DNA of 43,677 nt from Candidatus Rikenella faecigallinarum (GTDB taxonomy: Bacteria > Bacteroidota > Bacteroidia > Bacteroidales > Rikenellaceae), in contig DXHL01000008.1 of the NCBI GenBank assembly GCA_019113395.1, positions 1 through 43,677 on the forward strand, given 5' to 3'. This document shows, in pieces, positions 18,312 to 27,478 of the stretch. The position numbers and the translations under genes are program-made. The notes beneath the pieces are model-generated. The model made no database searches, was not told the DNA's origin, and worked only from the letters and a program-made list of their open reading frames with translations. The first letter of the stretch is position 1. Every line of letters starts with the position of its first letter.

Positions 18312-19259
18312 TTACTTCTTCTTTCCACCGAAGACCGAGATGTGGATATACCGTCCCGGATTCTCCTTGAGGTCCTGCAGCAGCAGCGTAAGGCTTTCGG
18401 AGGCCTCCGAAAGGTTGTTGTACAGTGCCTGGTCGTAGATGAGTTTCCCGGCACTCCCTTCGGCGGTATTCACTGCCTCCAGCGCACGATTGAGTTTCTC
18501 GACTGCTTCCGACGCGTTGGCCATCAGCGGCGGAACGGTCTGGCTCAGCGAGTCGGCCATCAGCTCCACCCGGTTCACAATCTGCGTAATCTGCGGGGCT
18601 GCGCTGTTCAGTTCGGCCGACAACGAACGCAGGTTGGACATCGTTTGGTTCAAATCCTCGGCCACCATACGGTCTACATTGCCGCTGATGCGGTTGGCGT
18701 GAGCCAGCATCCCCGACAGGTTGGCCACATTCTCTTCGCTGAGCACTGCATTCACGCCGTCCAGTGCCTTGGAAAGGCGTTCAACCAGCGAGGTGGCCAT
18801 CTCTTTGAGTTTGTCGTACTCCGAATTGACCATCTGCATCAGGCCGGGTTCCACGAGCGAGGGAATCGTATCTCCGTCGGCGAGCAGTTTCGGGTCAGTA
18901 CCCAGTTGCAGGTCAATCACTTTCGAGCCCATCAGCGATGCGCTGGCGATTTTGGCGCGTGTATCCACCGAGACGGGGTATTGGTTTTCGACCGAGAACT
19001 CGACGATGACTTTCCGTGTCTGTACGTCATACCACACGCCGTGTACCGTCCCTACGCGATACCCTTTGACCGTCACGGGCGACGACACTTCGATGCCGTC
19101 CGAGTTTTCGTAGATGGCGTAGTAGGTGTTTTCGCGGCTGAAGATGTCCTGGCTCTTGATAAAGTTAATCCCGAGGTAGAGCAGCACCAGCATCCCGATA
19201 CCAAAGATGCCGATACGTACTTCGCGTGATAGTTTCTTTTTTTTCATGGTTTCTTGCAT
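18312..19259 (-). CDS. MlaD/MCE-family lipid-transport protein
   Basis: A 315-residue protein with one N-terminal membrane anchor (about residues 14-32, IGIFGIGMLVLLYLGINFI). An MCE domain follows (about 38-115: SSPVTVKGYRVGTVHGVWYD, ASLMGSKVIDLQLG). A long helical C-terminus fits the MCE coiled-coil region. MCE proteins bind phospholipids and move them between membranes. No MlaE or MlaF partner lies nearby, so those must be elsewhere. An alternative start is MKKKK at 19247. It sits 57 nt after the amidase gene and before mutS2, probably one operon. Confidence 0.88.
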   Translation of the reverse strand: MQETMKKKKLSREVRIGIFGIGMLVLLYLGINFIKSQDIFSRENTYYAIYENSDGIEVSSPVTVKGYRVGTVHGVWYDVQTRKVIVEFSVENQYPVSVDTRAKIASASLMGSKVIDLQLGTDPKLLADGDTIPSLVEPGLMQMVNSEYDKLKEMATSLVERLSKALDGVNAVLSEENVANLSGMLAHANRISGNVDRMVAEDLNQTMSNLRSLSAELNSAAPQITQIVNRVELMADSLSQTVPPLMANASEAVEKLNRALEAVNTAEGSAGKLIYDQALYNNLSEASESLTLLLQDLKENPGRYIHISVFGGKKK

Positions 19260-19316
19260 AATCAGTGGGCGCGGAGGCGGGGGGTACGGTAGTAAGCCGT
19301 CAGGGCGCTTGGCCTG

Positions 19317-20477
19317 TTACCGACACTCCTTGAGCGCCTGGGCGAGGGGTATGGGCTGCGTGCCGCGGAATGCGACCATAAAGGCATCCGGGAAAGTTCG
19401 CCGCACCTCTCGTTGCAAAAGTAACGCTTCTTGGTAAGAAAAAGTTGCCCCGCAGAAATATTTGTATCGTCCGTCGATGCGTTTTTCCACCACCTTATCG
19501 ACGTAACTCCCAAAATTCGTGCGGCTTATCTTCATTTTCTCGAGCGAACTCTTGACCTGTATCCGAAAAACGATGTCATCCTGTTTTTTGGAGGAATTCT
19601 GTGAGTGGTGGGTTGAGGCGGTCTGTGTGCTGGGGCTGGTCGGCTTGGCAGGAGCGGTCTCTACGGGCGGTTCGGTGGCCAGTGTACGGCTGTCGGTGCG
19701 ACGCTTGTACTCCTTCACGGCGCGATATATTGAGGCCGCCACCTTCTCCTGCCCGGCCGATGAACCTAAAAACCTGGCCTCCGCCGGATTCGAAATAAAA
19801 CCCACCTCGGTCAGCACACTCGGCATCGGAGTCCGCCACAACACCAGAAACCCGGCCTGTTTCACCCCTTTGTTGCCACGCTGGGCATAGCCGGCGTATT
19901 GCCCCTGTATCAACTCGGCCAGCGACAAGCTCTGGCTCTGGTAGGCATACTGCATGAGCGAAAAGAGTATCAGCGATTCGGAGGAGTTGGGGTCATACCC
20001 TTCGTACCGCGACGAATAGTCGGCCTCCAGACTGATGACCGCATTCTCGCGCATCACCACCGACAGGTTCCGATTTCCCTTGTCCTCCCCCATCACGTAG
20101 GTCTCGGTGCCGGCCGCCGAACTGGCGGTGCTGGAATTGGTGTGAATCGAGATGAAAAGGTCTCCGCCGGCATCCGACGCAATCTTGCTGCGGTCGGCCA
20201 GGGCAATGAAACGGTCGTCCTTGCGGGTGTAGACCACCTTGACATCGGGCAGTCCCTCTTCTATCATTCGTCCCAGCTTCAGTGCCACACCCAGGTTAAT
20301 GGCCTTCTCTTGCTGTCCGTTGCCGACGGCCCCGGGGTCTTTGCCGCCGTGTCCTGCGTCTATCACAATGCAGCGCAGTACGCCCCCCTCGTCGGACGAG
20401 GCGGCGGCGCAGACGGGTAAAAGAATACCCGTCACCCATAATAATAATACACGGCGGATTATCGTTAGTAGCTTCAT
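19317..20477 (-). CDS. N-acetylmuramoyl-L-alanine amidase with SPOR-like C-terminus
   Basis: A 386-residue exported zinc amidase (Amidase_3) that cuts the MurNAc-L-Ala bond for daughter-cell separation and wall turnover. A signal peptide covers about residues 1-26. The zinc ligands are His43 (DAGHGGKDPG), Glu57 (GQQEKAIN) and His112 (FISIHTNSS); the catalytic Glu is in VLTEVGFISN. A Pro/Thr/Ser-rich linker leads to a SPOR-like domain (FRIQVKSS, GRYKYFCGATFSYQEAL) that would bind denuded glycan at the septum. The ATG at 20477 is preferred over 20546 because it begins the signal peptide. It heads the leftward MlaD-like and mutS2 genes and is divergent from lptD. Confidence 0.93.
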   Translation of the reverse strand: MKLLTIIRRVLLLWVTGILLPVCAAASSDEGGVLRCIVIDAGHGGKDPGAVGNGQQEKAINLGVALKLGRMIEEGLPDVKVVYTRKDDRFIALADRSKIASDAGGDLFISIHTNSSTASSAAGTETYVMGEDKGNRNLSVVMRENAVISLEADYSSRYEGYDPNSSESLILFSLMQYAYQSQSLSLAELIQGQYAGYAQRGNKGVKQAGFLVLWRTPMPSVLTEVGFISNPAEARFLGSSAGQEKVAASIYRAVKEYKRRTDSRTLATEPPVETAPAKPTSPSTQTASTHHSQNSSKKQDDIVFRIQVKSSLEKMKISRTNFGSYVDKVVEKRIDGRYKYFCGATFSYQEALLLQREVRRTFPDAFMVAFRGTQPIPLAQALKECR

Positions 20478-20485
20478 ATTGCGGC

Positions 20486-20515
20486 TTTGTGTTTCCCCAA
20501 TTTTGATTACCTTTG
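20486..20515 (+). promoter_or_regulatory. lptD promoter
   Basis: TTTG (20486-20489), an 18-nt spacer and TACCTTTG (20508-20515). The ATG at 20550 lies 34 nt downstream. Two closer ATGs (20528, 20545) are out of frame with lptD. Confidence 0.7.
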
Positions 20516-20549
20516 CGGGTCGCCCGTATGCGCCTGACGCAGGCATGGG

Positions 20550-23387
20550 ATGGCTGACAAAATTAACCTATTTCATCGGATTTTGCGCCCGGCACAACGA
20601 AAACGGATATTTTTTTCACTTCTGTTGCTCTTGTGGACAACGGTAGTGTTCTCCGCCGCATCGGCATGGCCGGCTGCCAAAAAATACCGAAACAGCCGGG
20701 ACAGTGTGAGGCAACAGGTCGATACGGTGAGGCTGAACGACAGCCTGCTCACGGCCATCGAACGCCTCACGACGCTCGATACGCTCCCGGCACGGCAAGA
20801 TACGCTGCGCACGGACTCGCTCTCCGTGACGGACAGCACATCGCTGCCTCTTCTTGCCGCAGCCGATTCTTCGGCCGCGGCCAAAACCCCGAAAACTTCC
20901 ACCCTCACCGACCGGGTCACGGGTACCCAGCAGGACTCTCTGGTCTATGACGTGCGCACGGGTAATATCTACATGTTCGGGAACGGCGAGGTGCAGTACA
21001 CCGACCTGCAGATGAAGGCCGACTACATCTCTTTCAACTTCGATGACCAGAACGTAGCGGCGCACGGGAAAGTGGATACCACGAGCGGGAAATATATCCG
21101 CCCTCAGTTTATTCAGGATGAAACGACCTATGAGTTGGACTCCGTGCGTTACAACATGGGCACGCGCAAAGCGCTGATATGGGGGGCGCACACCCAGGAG
21201 GGCGAAGGGATTATCACGGGCGGACTGGTGAAAAAGATGCCCGACGATGTGCTTCACATGAAAGGGGGACGCTACACCACCTGTGATGCCGAATGTCCGC
21301 ACTTCTACCTCCAGATGACCAAAGGGACCGTCGAACCCAAGAAAAAGGTGGTTTTCGGGCCGGCCTATATGGTGATTGAAGATGTGCCGTTCTACCTGTT
21401 GGGATTGCCGTTCGGCTTCTTCCCGCAACAGGGGGCACGCCACTCGGGATTTATCCTGCCGCAGGTGGGGGAAGAGACCACCCGCGGGTTTTTCCTGCGC
21501 GACGGGGGTTTTTACTTTGTCTTCAACGACTATCTCGACCTGAAACTCACCGGAGGTATCTATACGCTGGGGTCGTGGGAGACGGGGCTCGAGTCGTCGT
21601 ACCGCAAACGGTACAAGTACAACGGAAGCTTTTCGTTTGACTTTGCGAAGGACATCTTCGGCGAAAAGGGTAGTGCCGACTACGTCAATCAGCAGAATAT
21701 GCAGATACGCTGGACCCACCAGCAGGATGCCAAGTTCCGCCCCAACTCGACCTTCTCGGCCAGCGTGAACTACTCCACCAGCAAGTACAACCAGTATAAT
21801 GCCACCGATATCAACGATTACGTGTCGGCACAGACCAGCTCCTCGATAGCCTACTCGAAGAGTTGGTCGGGCAAGCCTTTTTCGTTGTCGATAACGGGTA
21901 ACCACAGCCAGAGCCTGCGCGACAGCAGCATGAGTCTCTCGCTGCCGACGGTGGTTTTCAATGTGACGCGCATCAACCCCTTCAAACGTAAAAACGCCAT
22001 TGGCAAGGAGCGGTGGTACGAAAAAATCGCCTTTACGTTCCAGAGTAACTTCTCGAACAGCGTGAGCGGTATCAAGCAGAACGAGTTTATGAAAAAGGAG
22101 ATGTTCGACCAGATGAAACTCGGGTTCCAACATCAGTTGCCGGTCAGTGCCTCGTTCAACGTGTTGAAGTACCTGAACATTACGCCGAACTTTACGTATC
22201 GCGAGCGGTGGTATTTCCGCAAGATTTATCGCGACTGGAACCCCGAGACCGAACGCATCGAAAATACCGATACCACGCATGGTTTTTACCGTCTGTACGA
22301 TTACAGCGCGTCGCTGACGGCCAACACCATCCTTTACGGGAGTTATGAACTGGGCCGAAAGGGGAAAATCAAACTCCGCCACGTGATGACCCCCAGCGTC
22401 AGCTTCAGCTATGCTCCGAACTTCGGCAAGGAGCGCTACGGATACTATCAGACCATCCAAAGCGACAAATATGGCGGAACGACCACCTATTCTCCGTTTG
22501 CCAACGAGATATACGGGGTGCCGGGCAGCGGCGAGAGCATGAACCTGACGTTCGGAATTAACAACACCCTCGAAATGAAGGTCCCCAGTGCACGCGACAC
22601 GAGCGGGGTGCGGAAAATCAAAATCTTCGAGGCCTTTAACATCAACTCGGCCTACAACTTCCTGGCCGACTCGCTCAAGTTGAGTCCGTTTACGGTCAAT
22701 ATCCGTACTACATTGGTCAAAGGGTTGAGCCTGAATATTAATGCGACTTTCGACCCCTATATGGTGAATGCCAACGGGCAACGCATCAACAAGTTCGTCG
22801 TGTCGCACGGCAAGGGGTTGGCCCGCCTCACCTCGTTCTCGACGGGCTTTAGCTACGGTTTTAGCTCCAAGGCCCGCAGCACCTCGAATACGCCCGCCGT
22901 GAACAACCCTAACAACAGTACTTTGGCGGATGTGGATGCGGCGCTGAATGACCCGACACAAAATGGCGGTTTCTTCAATCAAACCGAAAATCAGTATGCC
23001 ACGGCCATGCGAAGGGCACAGCTGCTGGCTACGCAATACTATGACTTCAGCATTCCGTGGAGCTTTTCGTTCAACTACAGCTTCAGCTACAGCCGGCCGG
23101 GGAATACGGTGAGCCGTATGCAGACCGTCAGCTTCAACGGCTCGGTAAACCTGACCCAAAAGTGGGCCGTGGAGTTTGGGGCGGGGTATGACTTTGTGCA
23201 GAACAAACTGACCCCCGGGACGGTGATGATTCGGCGTGACATGCACTGTCTGCAGGCCACCTTCTCGTGGGTGCCCGTGGGCTTCCGCCAGAGCTGGACC
23301 TTCTCGATTCGTGCCAAAAGCTCCCTGCTCTCAGACCTTATCAAGTACAAGAAAACCAACAGCTTTATCGACAACTACTATAATTAG
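20550..23387 (+). CDS. lptD: LPS-assembly protein LptD (Bacteroidota type)
   Basis: A 945-residue outer-membrane beta-barrel that would insert lipopolysaccharide into the outer leaflet. The N-terminus has a membrane/signal segment (about residues 17-42) after a short basic stretch. Residues about 125-250 form an OstA/LptA-like beta-jellyroll (VYDVRTGNIYMFGNGEVQY, ADYISFNFDDQNVAAHG). The rest is a barrel rich in alternating aromatic and polar strands. The segment PFYLLGLPFGFFPQQGARHSG is typical of LptD. The terminal IDNYYN ends in an aromatic pattern. Divergent promoters with a peptidoglycan amidase place two envelope functions together. This is Bacteroidota-style LptD, larger and divergent from E. 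coli. Confidence 0.88.
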   Translation: MADKINLFHRILRPAQRKRIFFSLLLLLWTTVVFSAASAWPAAKKYRNSRDSVRQQVDTVRLNDSLLTAIERLTTLDTLPARQDTLRTDSLSVTDSTSLPLLAAADSSAAAKTPKTSTLTDRVTGTQQDSLVYDVRTGNIYMFGNGEVQYTDLQMKADYISFNFDDQNVAAHGKVDTTSGKYIRPQFIQDETTYELDSVRYNMGTRKALIWGAHTQEGEGIITGGLVKKMPDDVLHMKGGRYTTCDAECPHFYLQMTKGTVEPKKKVVFGPAYMVIEDVPFYLLGLPFGFFPQQGARHSGFILPQVGEETTRGFFLRDGGFYFVFNDYLDLKLTGGIYTLGSWETGLESSYRKRYKYNGSFSFDFAKDIFGEKGSADYVNQQNMQIRWTHQQDAKFRPNSTFSASVNYSTSKYNQYNATDINDYVSAQTSSSIAYSKSWSGKPFSLSITGNHSQSLRDSSMSLSLPTVVFNVTRINPFKRKNAIGKERWYEKIAFTFQSNFSNSVSGIKQNEFMKKEMFDQMKLGFQHQLPVSASFNVLKYLNITPNFTYRERWYFRKIYRDWNPETERIENTDTTHGFYRLYDYSASLTANTILYGSYELGRKGKIKLRHVMTPSVSFSYAPNFGKERYGYYQTIQSDKYGGTTTYSPFANEIYGVPGSGESMNLTFGINNTLEMKVPSARDTSGVRKIKIFEAFNINSAYNFLADSLKLSPFTVNIRTTLVKGLSLNINATFDPYMVNANGQRINKFVVSHGKGLARLTSFSTGFSYGFSSKARSTSNTPAVNNPNNSTLADVDAALNDPTQNGGFFNQTENQYATAMRRAQLLATQYYDFSIPWSFSFNYSFSYSRPGNTVSRMQTVSFNGSVNLTQKWAVEFGAGYDFVQNKLTPGTVMIRRDMHCLQATFSWVPVGFRQSWTFSIRAKSSLLSDLIKYKKTNSFIDNYYN

Positions 23388-23414
23388 CCTGATATTGGAA
23401 GCTGGTGGGACTGT

Positions 23415-23438
23415 GGCAGGAGTCATTCCTGCCGTTTT
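23415..23438 (+). terminator. Weak hairpin terminator after lptD
   Basis: GGCAGGA (23415-23421) pairs with TCCTGCC (23427-23433), followed by GTTTTGG. The short T-run suggests partial termination before the peptidase gene. Confidence 0.5.
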
Positions 23439-23471
23439 GGCTCGGGCAATAACCCAATCTCGATATACGTT

Positions 23472-25619
23472 ATGATTCACATCTCAAAAACGCTCATGAC
23501 CCTCATGACTACCTCTACGCTTTTGGCGGGATGTGCCGGCGGTGACTCTACCGGGAATCCGCTGCTCTCCGAATGGCAAACGCCCTACGGAGTGCCGCCC
23601 TTTGAACAGATACGCCTGGAACACTATCGTCCGGCCGTTGAAACCCTGATTGCCGACGGCCGCCAACGCATCGACGGGTTGGCCAATAACCCCGACAGTG
23701 CCACGTTCGAAAATACGATTGTGGCGCTGGAGTTTGCCCAACAGCCGTTGGAGCGCGTGCTGAACGTCTTTTATAACCTGAACAGCGCCGAGACCAACGA
23801 TTCGATGCAGGCGCTGGCCATGGAGCTCTCGCCGATGCTGACCGAGTTCAGCAACGACATCATGCTGAACGAGGCGCTCTTCCAGCGTGTCAAAGCGGTT
23901 TATGAAGGGGCCAAGGCTGCGGATTTTGCGGGTATGACGCCCGAGCAGCGTACCCTCCTGACAGATACCTACGAAGGGTTTGTCCGTTCGGGTGCGAACC
24001 TCTCGCCCGAACAGAAAGAGGAGTACCGACAGGTTACCTCCGACCTGGCGCAGTTGTCGCTGCGTTTCGAACAGAATGTGCTGGCCGCGACCAATGCCTA
24101 CCAAATGCACTTGACCGATACGGCCGATTTGGTTGGTCTGCCGGAGTCGGTGCGGGAGAGTGCGGCCGCTGAGGCCAAGGCGGCAGGACTTGACGGATGG
24201 CTCTTTACGCTCCATGCTCCGAGCTATGTGCCGTTTATGACCTATTCCGAGCGCCGTGACCTGCGCGAACAACTCTATCGGGCCTACAACAGCCGGGCTT
24301 ACGGCGGTGAAAACGACAACTCGCCGGTGTTGGTGCAGATAGCCAACCAGCGGCTTCGCATGGCCAACCTGCTGGGCTATCCTACCTATGCGGATTATGC
24401 GCTCGAGGAACGTATGGCTGGGAGTGTGGCACGGGTTAATGCCTTGCTCGACCAACTGCTCGAAAAGACCAAACCCTATGCCGACCGTGAGGTGGCAGGC
24501 ATTGCACAGTACGCTGCGCAGCAGGGCCTCACGGGGCAACTGATGCCGTGGGACTGGACCTATTATACCGAAAAGTACAAGGCGGCCACCTACAACCTCG
24601 ACGATGAGATGACCCGACCCTATTTCCGTCTGGAACGGGTGCAGGAGGCGATGTTCATGCTGGCCGGGAAACTCTACGGACTGAAGTTTAACGAAAATCC
24701 GCAGATTCCGGTTTATCATCCCGATGTCCATGCGTTCGAGGTATACGATACCGATGCGACGACGGGTGACAGTTCGTTGCTGGCCATTCTCTATATCGAC
24801 TATTTCCCGCGTCCGGGGAAACAGGGCGGTGCCTGGATGACCTCATACCGTCATGCCTGTGTCGATACGGCCACGGGTAAGGAGGTGATTCCGATTGTGT
24901 CGCTGGTGTGCAACTTTACGAAACCGACCGCCGACCGTCCGTCGCTGCTCAGTTTCAGCGAAGTGACCACTATTTTCCATGAGTTCGGCCACGGGCTCCA
25001 CGGGATGATTGGCCGTGGGAACTATCCCAGCCAAACGGGTACCGGTGTACGCCGTGACTTTGTGGAGCTCCCCTCGCAAATCATGGAGAACTGGGTGAGC
25101 GAAAAGGAGTTCCTCGACCTTTGGGCCGAACACTACCAAACGGGTGAAAAGATGCCGGCCGAGATGATTGAACGTATCGAGGCGACCAAACAATACTTGG
25201 CGGCATACAGTTGTGTGCGCCAACTGCAGTTCGGTATTGGCGACATGGCCTGGCACACGATAACCGCACCGCTCGATACGACCTGCGATGTGGTTGCTTT
25301 TGAGCGGGCGGCTACCCGACGGACGCAGGTGTTGCCGCTGGTGGACGGGACCTGCGTCTCGACCTCCTTTGCGCATATCTTCGGTGGGGGATATGCGGCC
25401 GGCTATTACAGCTACAAATGGGCCGAGGTACTCGAGGCCGATGCCTATGCATTGTTCAAGGAGCGGGGTATCTTTGACCCCGAAACGGCCCGTTCGTTCC
25501 GTGAAAATATCCTCACCCCGGGCGGTTCGGAACATCCGATGACGCTGTTTGTGCGGTTTGCCGGTCACGAGCCGAGTGTGGACCCCTTGCTGCGTAAAAT
25601 GGGCATCCCGACCGAGTAA
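23472..25619 (+). CDS. M3-family zinc peptidase lipoprotein (Dcp/oligopeptidase A-like)
   Basis: A 715-residue metallopeptidase that would cut short peptides, probably as a dipeptidyl carboxypeptidase. The zinc site is HEFGH at residues 503-507 (FHEFGHGLHGMIGRGNY), with the third ligand in the downstream ENWVSEKEF region. The family tail FGGGYAAGYYSYKWAEVLEADAY is present. A lipobox (LLAGC, Cys about residue 21) places it in the periplasm or outer membrane, unlike cytosolic OpdA. The alternative start MTLMTTSTLLAGC at 23496 would give a shorter signal. It is separated from lptD by a weak hairpin. Confidence 0.93.
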   Translation: MIHISKTLMTLMTTSTLLAGCAGGDSTGNPLLSEWQTPYGVPPFEQIRLEHYRPAVETLIADGRQRIDGLANNPDSATFENTIVALEFAQQPLERVLNVFYNLNSAETNDSMQALAMELSPMLTEFSNDIMLNEALFQRVKAVYEGAKAADFAGMTPEQRTLLTDTYEGFVRSGANLSPEQKEEYRQVTSDLAQLSLRFEQNVLAATNAYQMHLTDTADLVGLPESVRESAAAEAKAAGLDGWLFTLHAPSYVPFMTYSERRDLREQLYRAYNSRAYGGENDNSPVLVQIANQRLRMANLLGYPTYADYALEERMAGSVARVNALLDQLLEKTKPYADREVAGIAQYAAQQGLTGQLMPWDWTYYTEKYKAATYNLDDEMTRPYFRLERVQEAMFMLAGKLYGLKFNENPQIPVYHPDVHAFEVYDTDATTGDSSLLAILYIDYFPRPGKQGGAWMTSYRHACVDTATGKEVIPIVSLVCNFTKPTADRPSLLSFSEVTTIFHEFGHGLHGMIGRGNYPSQTGTGVRRDFVELPSQIMENWVSEKEFLDLWAEHYQTGEKMPAEMIERIEATKQYLAAYSCVRQLQFGIGDMAWHTITAPLDTTCDVVAFERAATRRTQVLPLVDGTCVSTSFAHIFGGGYAAGYYSYKWAEVLEADAYALFKERGIFDPETARSFRENILTPGGSEHPMTLFVRFAGHEPSVDPLLRKMGIPTE

Positions 25620-25643
25620 CGGGGGCCTTTGACGTATCGACGC

Positions 25644-25691
25644 AAAAACAGTCGGGGCGGAAACAACCATCGGTTGTTTCCGCCCCGACTG
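25644..25691 (-). terminator. Strong hairpin between convergent genes
   Basis: A perfect 20-bp inverted repeat (25649-25668 with 25672-25691, loop ATC). On the minus strand it is followed by TGTTTTTG, so it mainly ends the S41 protease transcript; it may also stop the peptidase transcript. Confidence 0.85.
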
Positions 25692-25750
25692 CGTGATATC
25701 GCTGGCTCACAAACAGCGGCTACGGGCGGCTGCGCATGAGCCAGGTTCGT

Positions 25751-27373
25751 CTATTTTGCTGTGCCGTTTTCCAATACCTCGACCGTCTGCTGTAAAGTGT
25801 TGTCCTGCGGGAAGATGTAGTAATAGAAAGCGGTCTCATCCAATGCCGTATTCCGCCCGATATACCCTTTGAGCTGCGCCGTAATCAACGGACGCGACAG
25901 GGTCATCTCCGTCTCCGTGGGGTGTACCCCCTCCCGGTCGGCGTAGGCCACAAAATCGTAAAACAGATTCTTGTCGGCAAAAAACGCATCCAACTCCGAC
26001 AGGGTGCGAATGGCATTAATCTGTTTCCGATAGCGATTGGTCATCTGCGTGGCGTAACGGAATATCAGATTTTTCTGAAAGAGTTTCATGAAATAGGGCG
26101 TTACACCGCTCGTATCGGCCGGAACAAAAACATCCGGCATAATTCCCCCGCCGCCATACACAATCTTCCCGCCCGGGGTCACATATTTCAACGAATCGAC
26201 CAGGTGAATGCTGTCGGCATTGAGCATTTCGTTGTGTTGGTAGCGCCGCATCAGTTCGTTGTTGTAATCTTCTTCATCCCCCGGCGTGTAAGGCTTCTGA
26301 ATCGAACGCCCCACGGGGGTATAGTAGCGTGCCACGGTCAATCGCATGGCCGAACCGTCCAACGGGTAGGGTATCTGTTCCTGTACCAGCCCCTTTCCAA
26401 AAGAGCGGCGTCCGACAATTACCCCTCGGTCGTTGTCCTGAATGGCTCCGGCCACAATCTCCGAAGCCGAAGCCGAATTTTCGTCAATCACCACAGCCAG
26501 TTCCATATTTTGGAACTGCCCGCGTCCGTTGGCGTTTTGGTCGGCCCGCGGCGAAGCATGCCCCTCGGTATAAACTATCTTTGCCCCCTGCGGCAGGAAC
26601 TCATTGGCAATAAAGATGGCCTGGTCGAGGTATCCTCCGCCGTTGCCCCGCAGGTCCATAATGATTTTCCGCGCTCCGGCATCACGCAACTGCGTCAGTG
26701 CGGCCAATATTTCATTATAGGTTGTGCTGGCAAAGCGCGAGAATTTCACGTATCCCACCTCCGGACTGCCCGGGACAATAAAGGCTGCCTCGAGACTCTT
26801 CATCGGAATGGCACCGCGGGTTACCGTCACGGGGAAAAGTTCCGTCGATGGAGCACGCATAATGCCCAACTTAACGGTTGTTCCCCGTTTGCCGCGCAAG
26901 AGGCTGACCACTTTGTCCTGGTCCATCTTGACGCCGGCAATCAGGCTGTCGTTCACCGTAATAATACGGTCGCCGGCCACAATTCCCGCAGCAGCACTCG
27001 GCCCTCCGGCAATGACATTGGTCACCTGCACCGTATCGGTCAGCATGTTGAACATTACCCCAATCCCGTCGAAACTGCCGGTCAGCGGTTCGTTCGTCGC
27101 GGCGAACTCACTGGCCGGAATGTAGACCGAGTGCGGGTCCAACTCCTGCAGCAGCAGCGGGACGGTCAACTCGGCCAACGAATCCCGCGTAATGGGGTCC
27201 ACATAACGCTCTTCAATTTCACTCAGGGCCCAACTCAGCTTGTCGCCCCGCCGAACGTGCTGGTAGGTTTTGTGCAGCAGGGCACGCTCCAGCATAATGC
27301 CCAGTCCGGTACCTAACAACAGCGCGGTCAGGCTGATTAGTGCAATGCGAATGGATGTTTTATAATTATTCAT
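25751..27373 (-). CDS. S41-family C-terminal processing peptidase
   Basis: A 540-residue serine protease of the CtpA/Prc family that trims or degrades periplasmic proteins. It has an N-terminal signal anchor (about residues 8-28). A PDZ domain spans about 85-175 (GIGVMFN, PSAAAGIVAGDRIITVND). The S41 core has MDLRGNGGGYLDQA, ENSASASEIVAGAIQDND (catalytic Ser about residue 300) and RRSFGKGLVQEQ (catalytic Lys about 325). A C-terminal region of about 150 residues is usual in Bacteroidota. It starts at ATG 27373. Its promoter is divergent from and nearly overlapping that of the next glycosyltransferase. Confidence 0.93.
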   Translation of the reverse strand: MNNYKTSIRIALISLTALLLGTGLGIMLERALLHKTYQHVRRGDKLSWALSEIEERYVDPITRDSLAELTVPLLLQELDPHSVYIPASEFAATNEPLTGSFDGIGVMFNMLTDTVQVTNVIAGGPSAAAGIVAGDRIITVNDSLIAGVKMDQDKVVSLLRGKRGTTVKLGIMRAPSTELFPVTVTRGAIPMKSLEAAFIVPGSPEVGYVKFSRFASTTYNEILAALTQLRDAGARKIIMDLRGNGGGYLDQAIFIANEFLPQGAKIVYTEGHASPRADQNANGRGQFQNMELAVVIDENSASASEIVAGAIQDNDRGVIVGRRSFGKGLVQEQIPYPLDGSAMRLTVARYYTPVGRSIQKPYTPGDEEDYNNELMRRYQHNEMLNADSIHLVDSLKYVTPGGKIVYGGGGIMPDVFVPADTSGVTPYFMKLFQKNLIFRYATQMTNRYRKQINAIRTLSELDAFFADKNLFYDFVAYADREGVHPTETEMTLSRPLITAQLKGYIGRNTALDETAFYYYIFPQDNTLQQTVEVLENGTAK

Positions 27374-27440
27374 ACCCAGGATTGGTGTTCGGATTTATCT
27401 TAAAGAAAGCCTCGCGGGGAGACAAATGAAAAAATCGTTC

Positions 27441-27448
27441 CAAATATA
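27441..27448 (-). promoter_or_regulatory. -7 element for the S41 protease
   Basis: TATATTTG on the minus strand, 67 nt before the ATG. It is separated by one base from the oppositely oriented element at 27450-27457. Confidence 0.5.
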
Positions 27449-27449
27449 G

Positions 27450-27457
27450 TAATTTTG
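27450..27457 (+). promoter_or_regulatory. -7 element for the second glycosyltransferase
   Basis: TAATTTTG on the plus strand, 21 nt before the ATG at 27479. Confidence 0.5.
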
Positions 27458-27478
27458 GGGAGAAATTCAGGTTACGTT

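Noticed and set aside
20616-23246. 876-codon open frame antisense to lptD
   Set aside because: Shadow of a long high-GC coding gene; amino-acid composition is His/Arg/Val-biased and matches no family.
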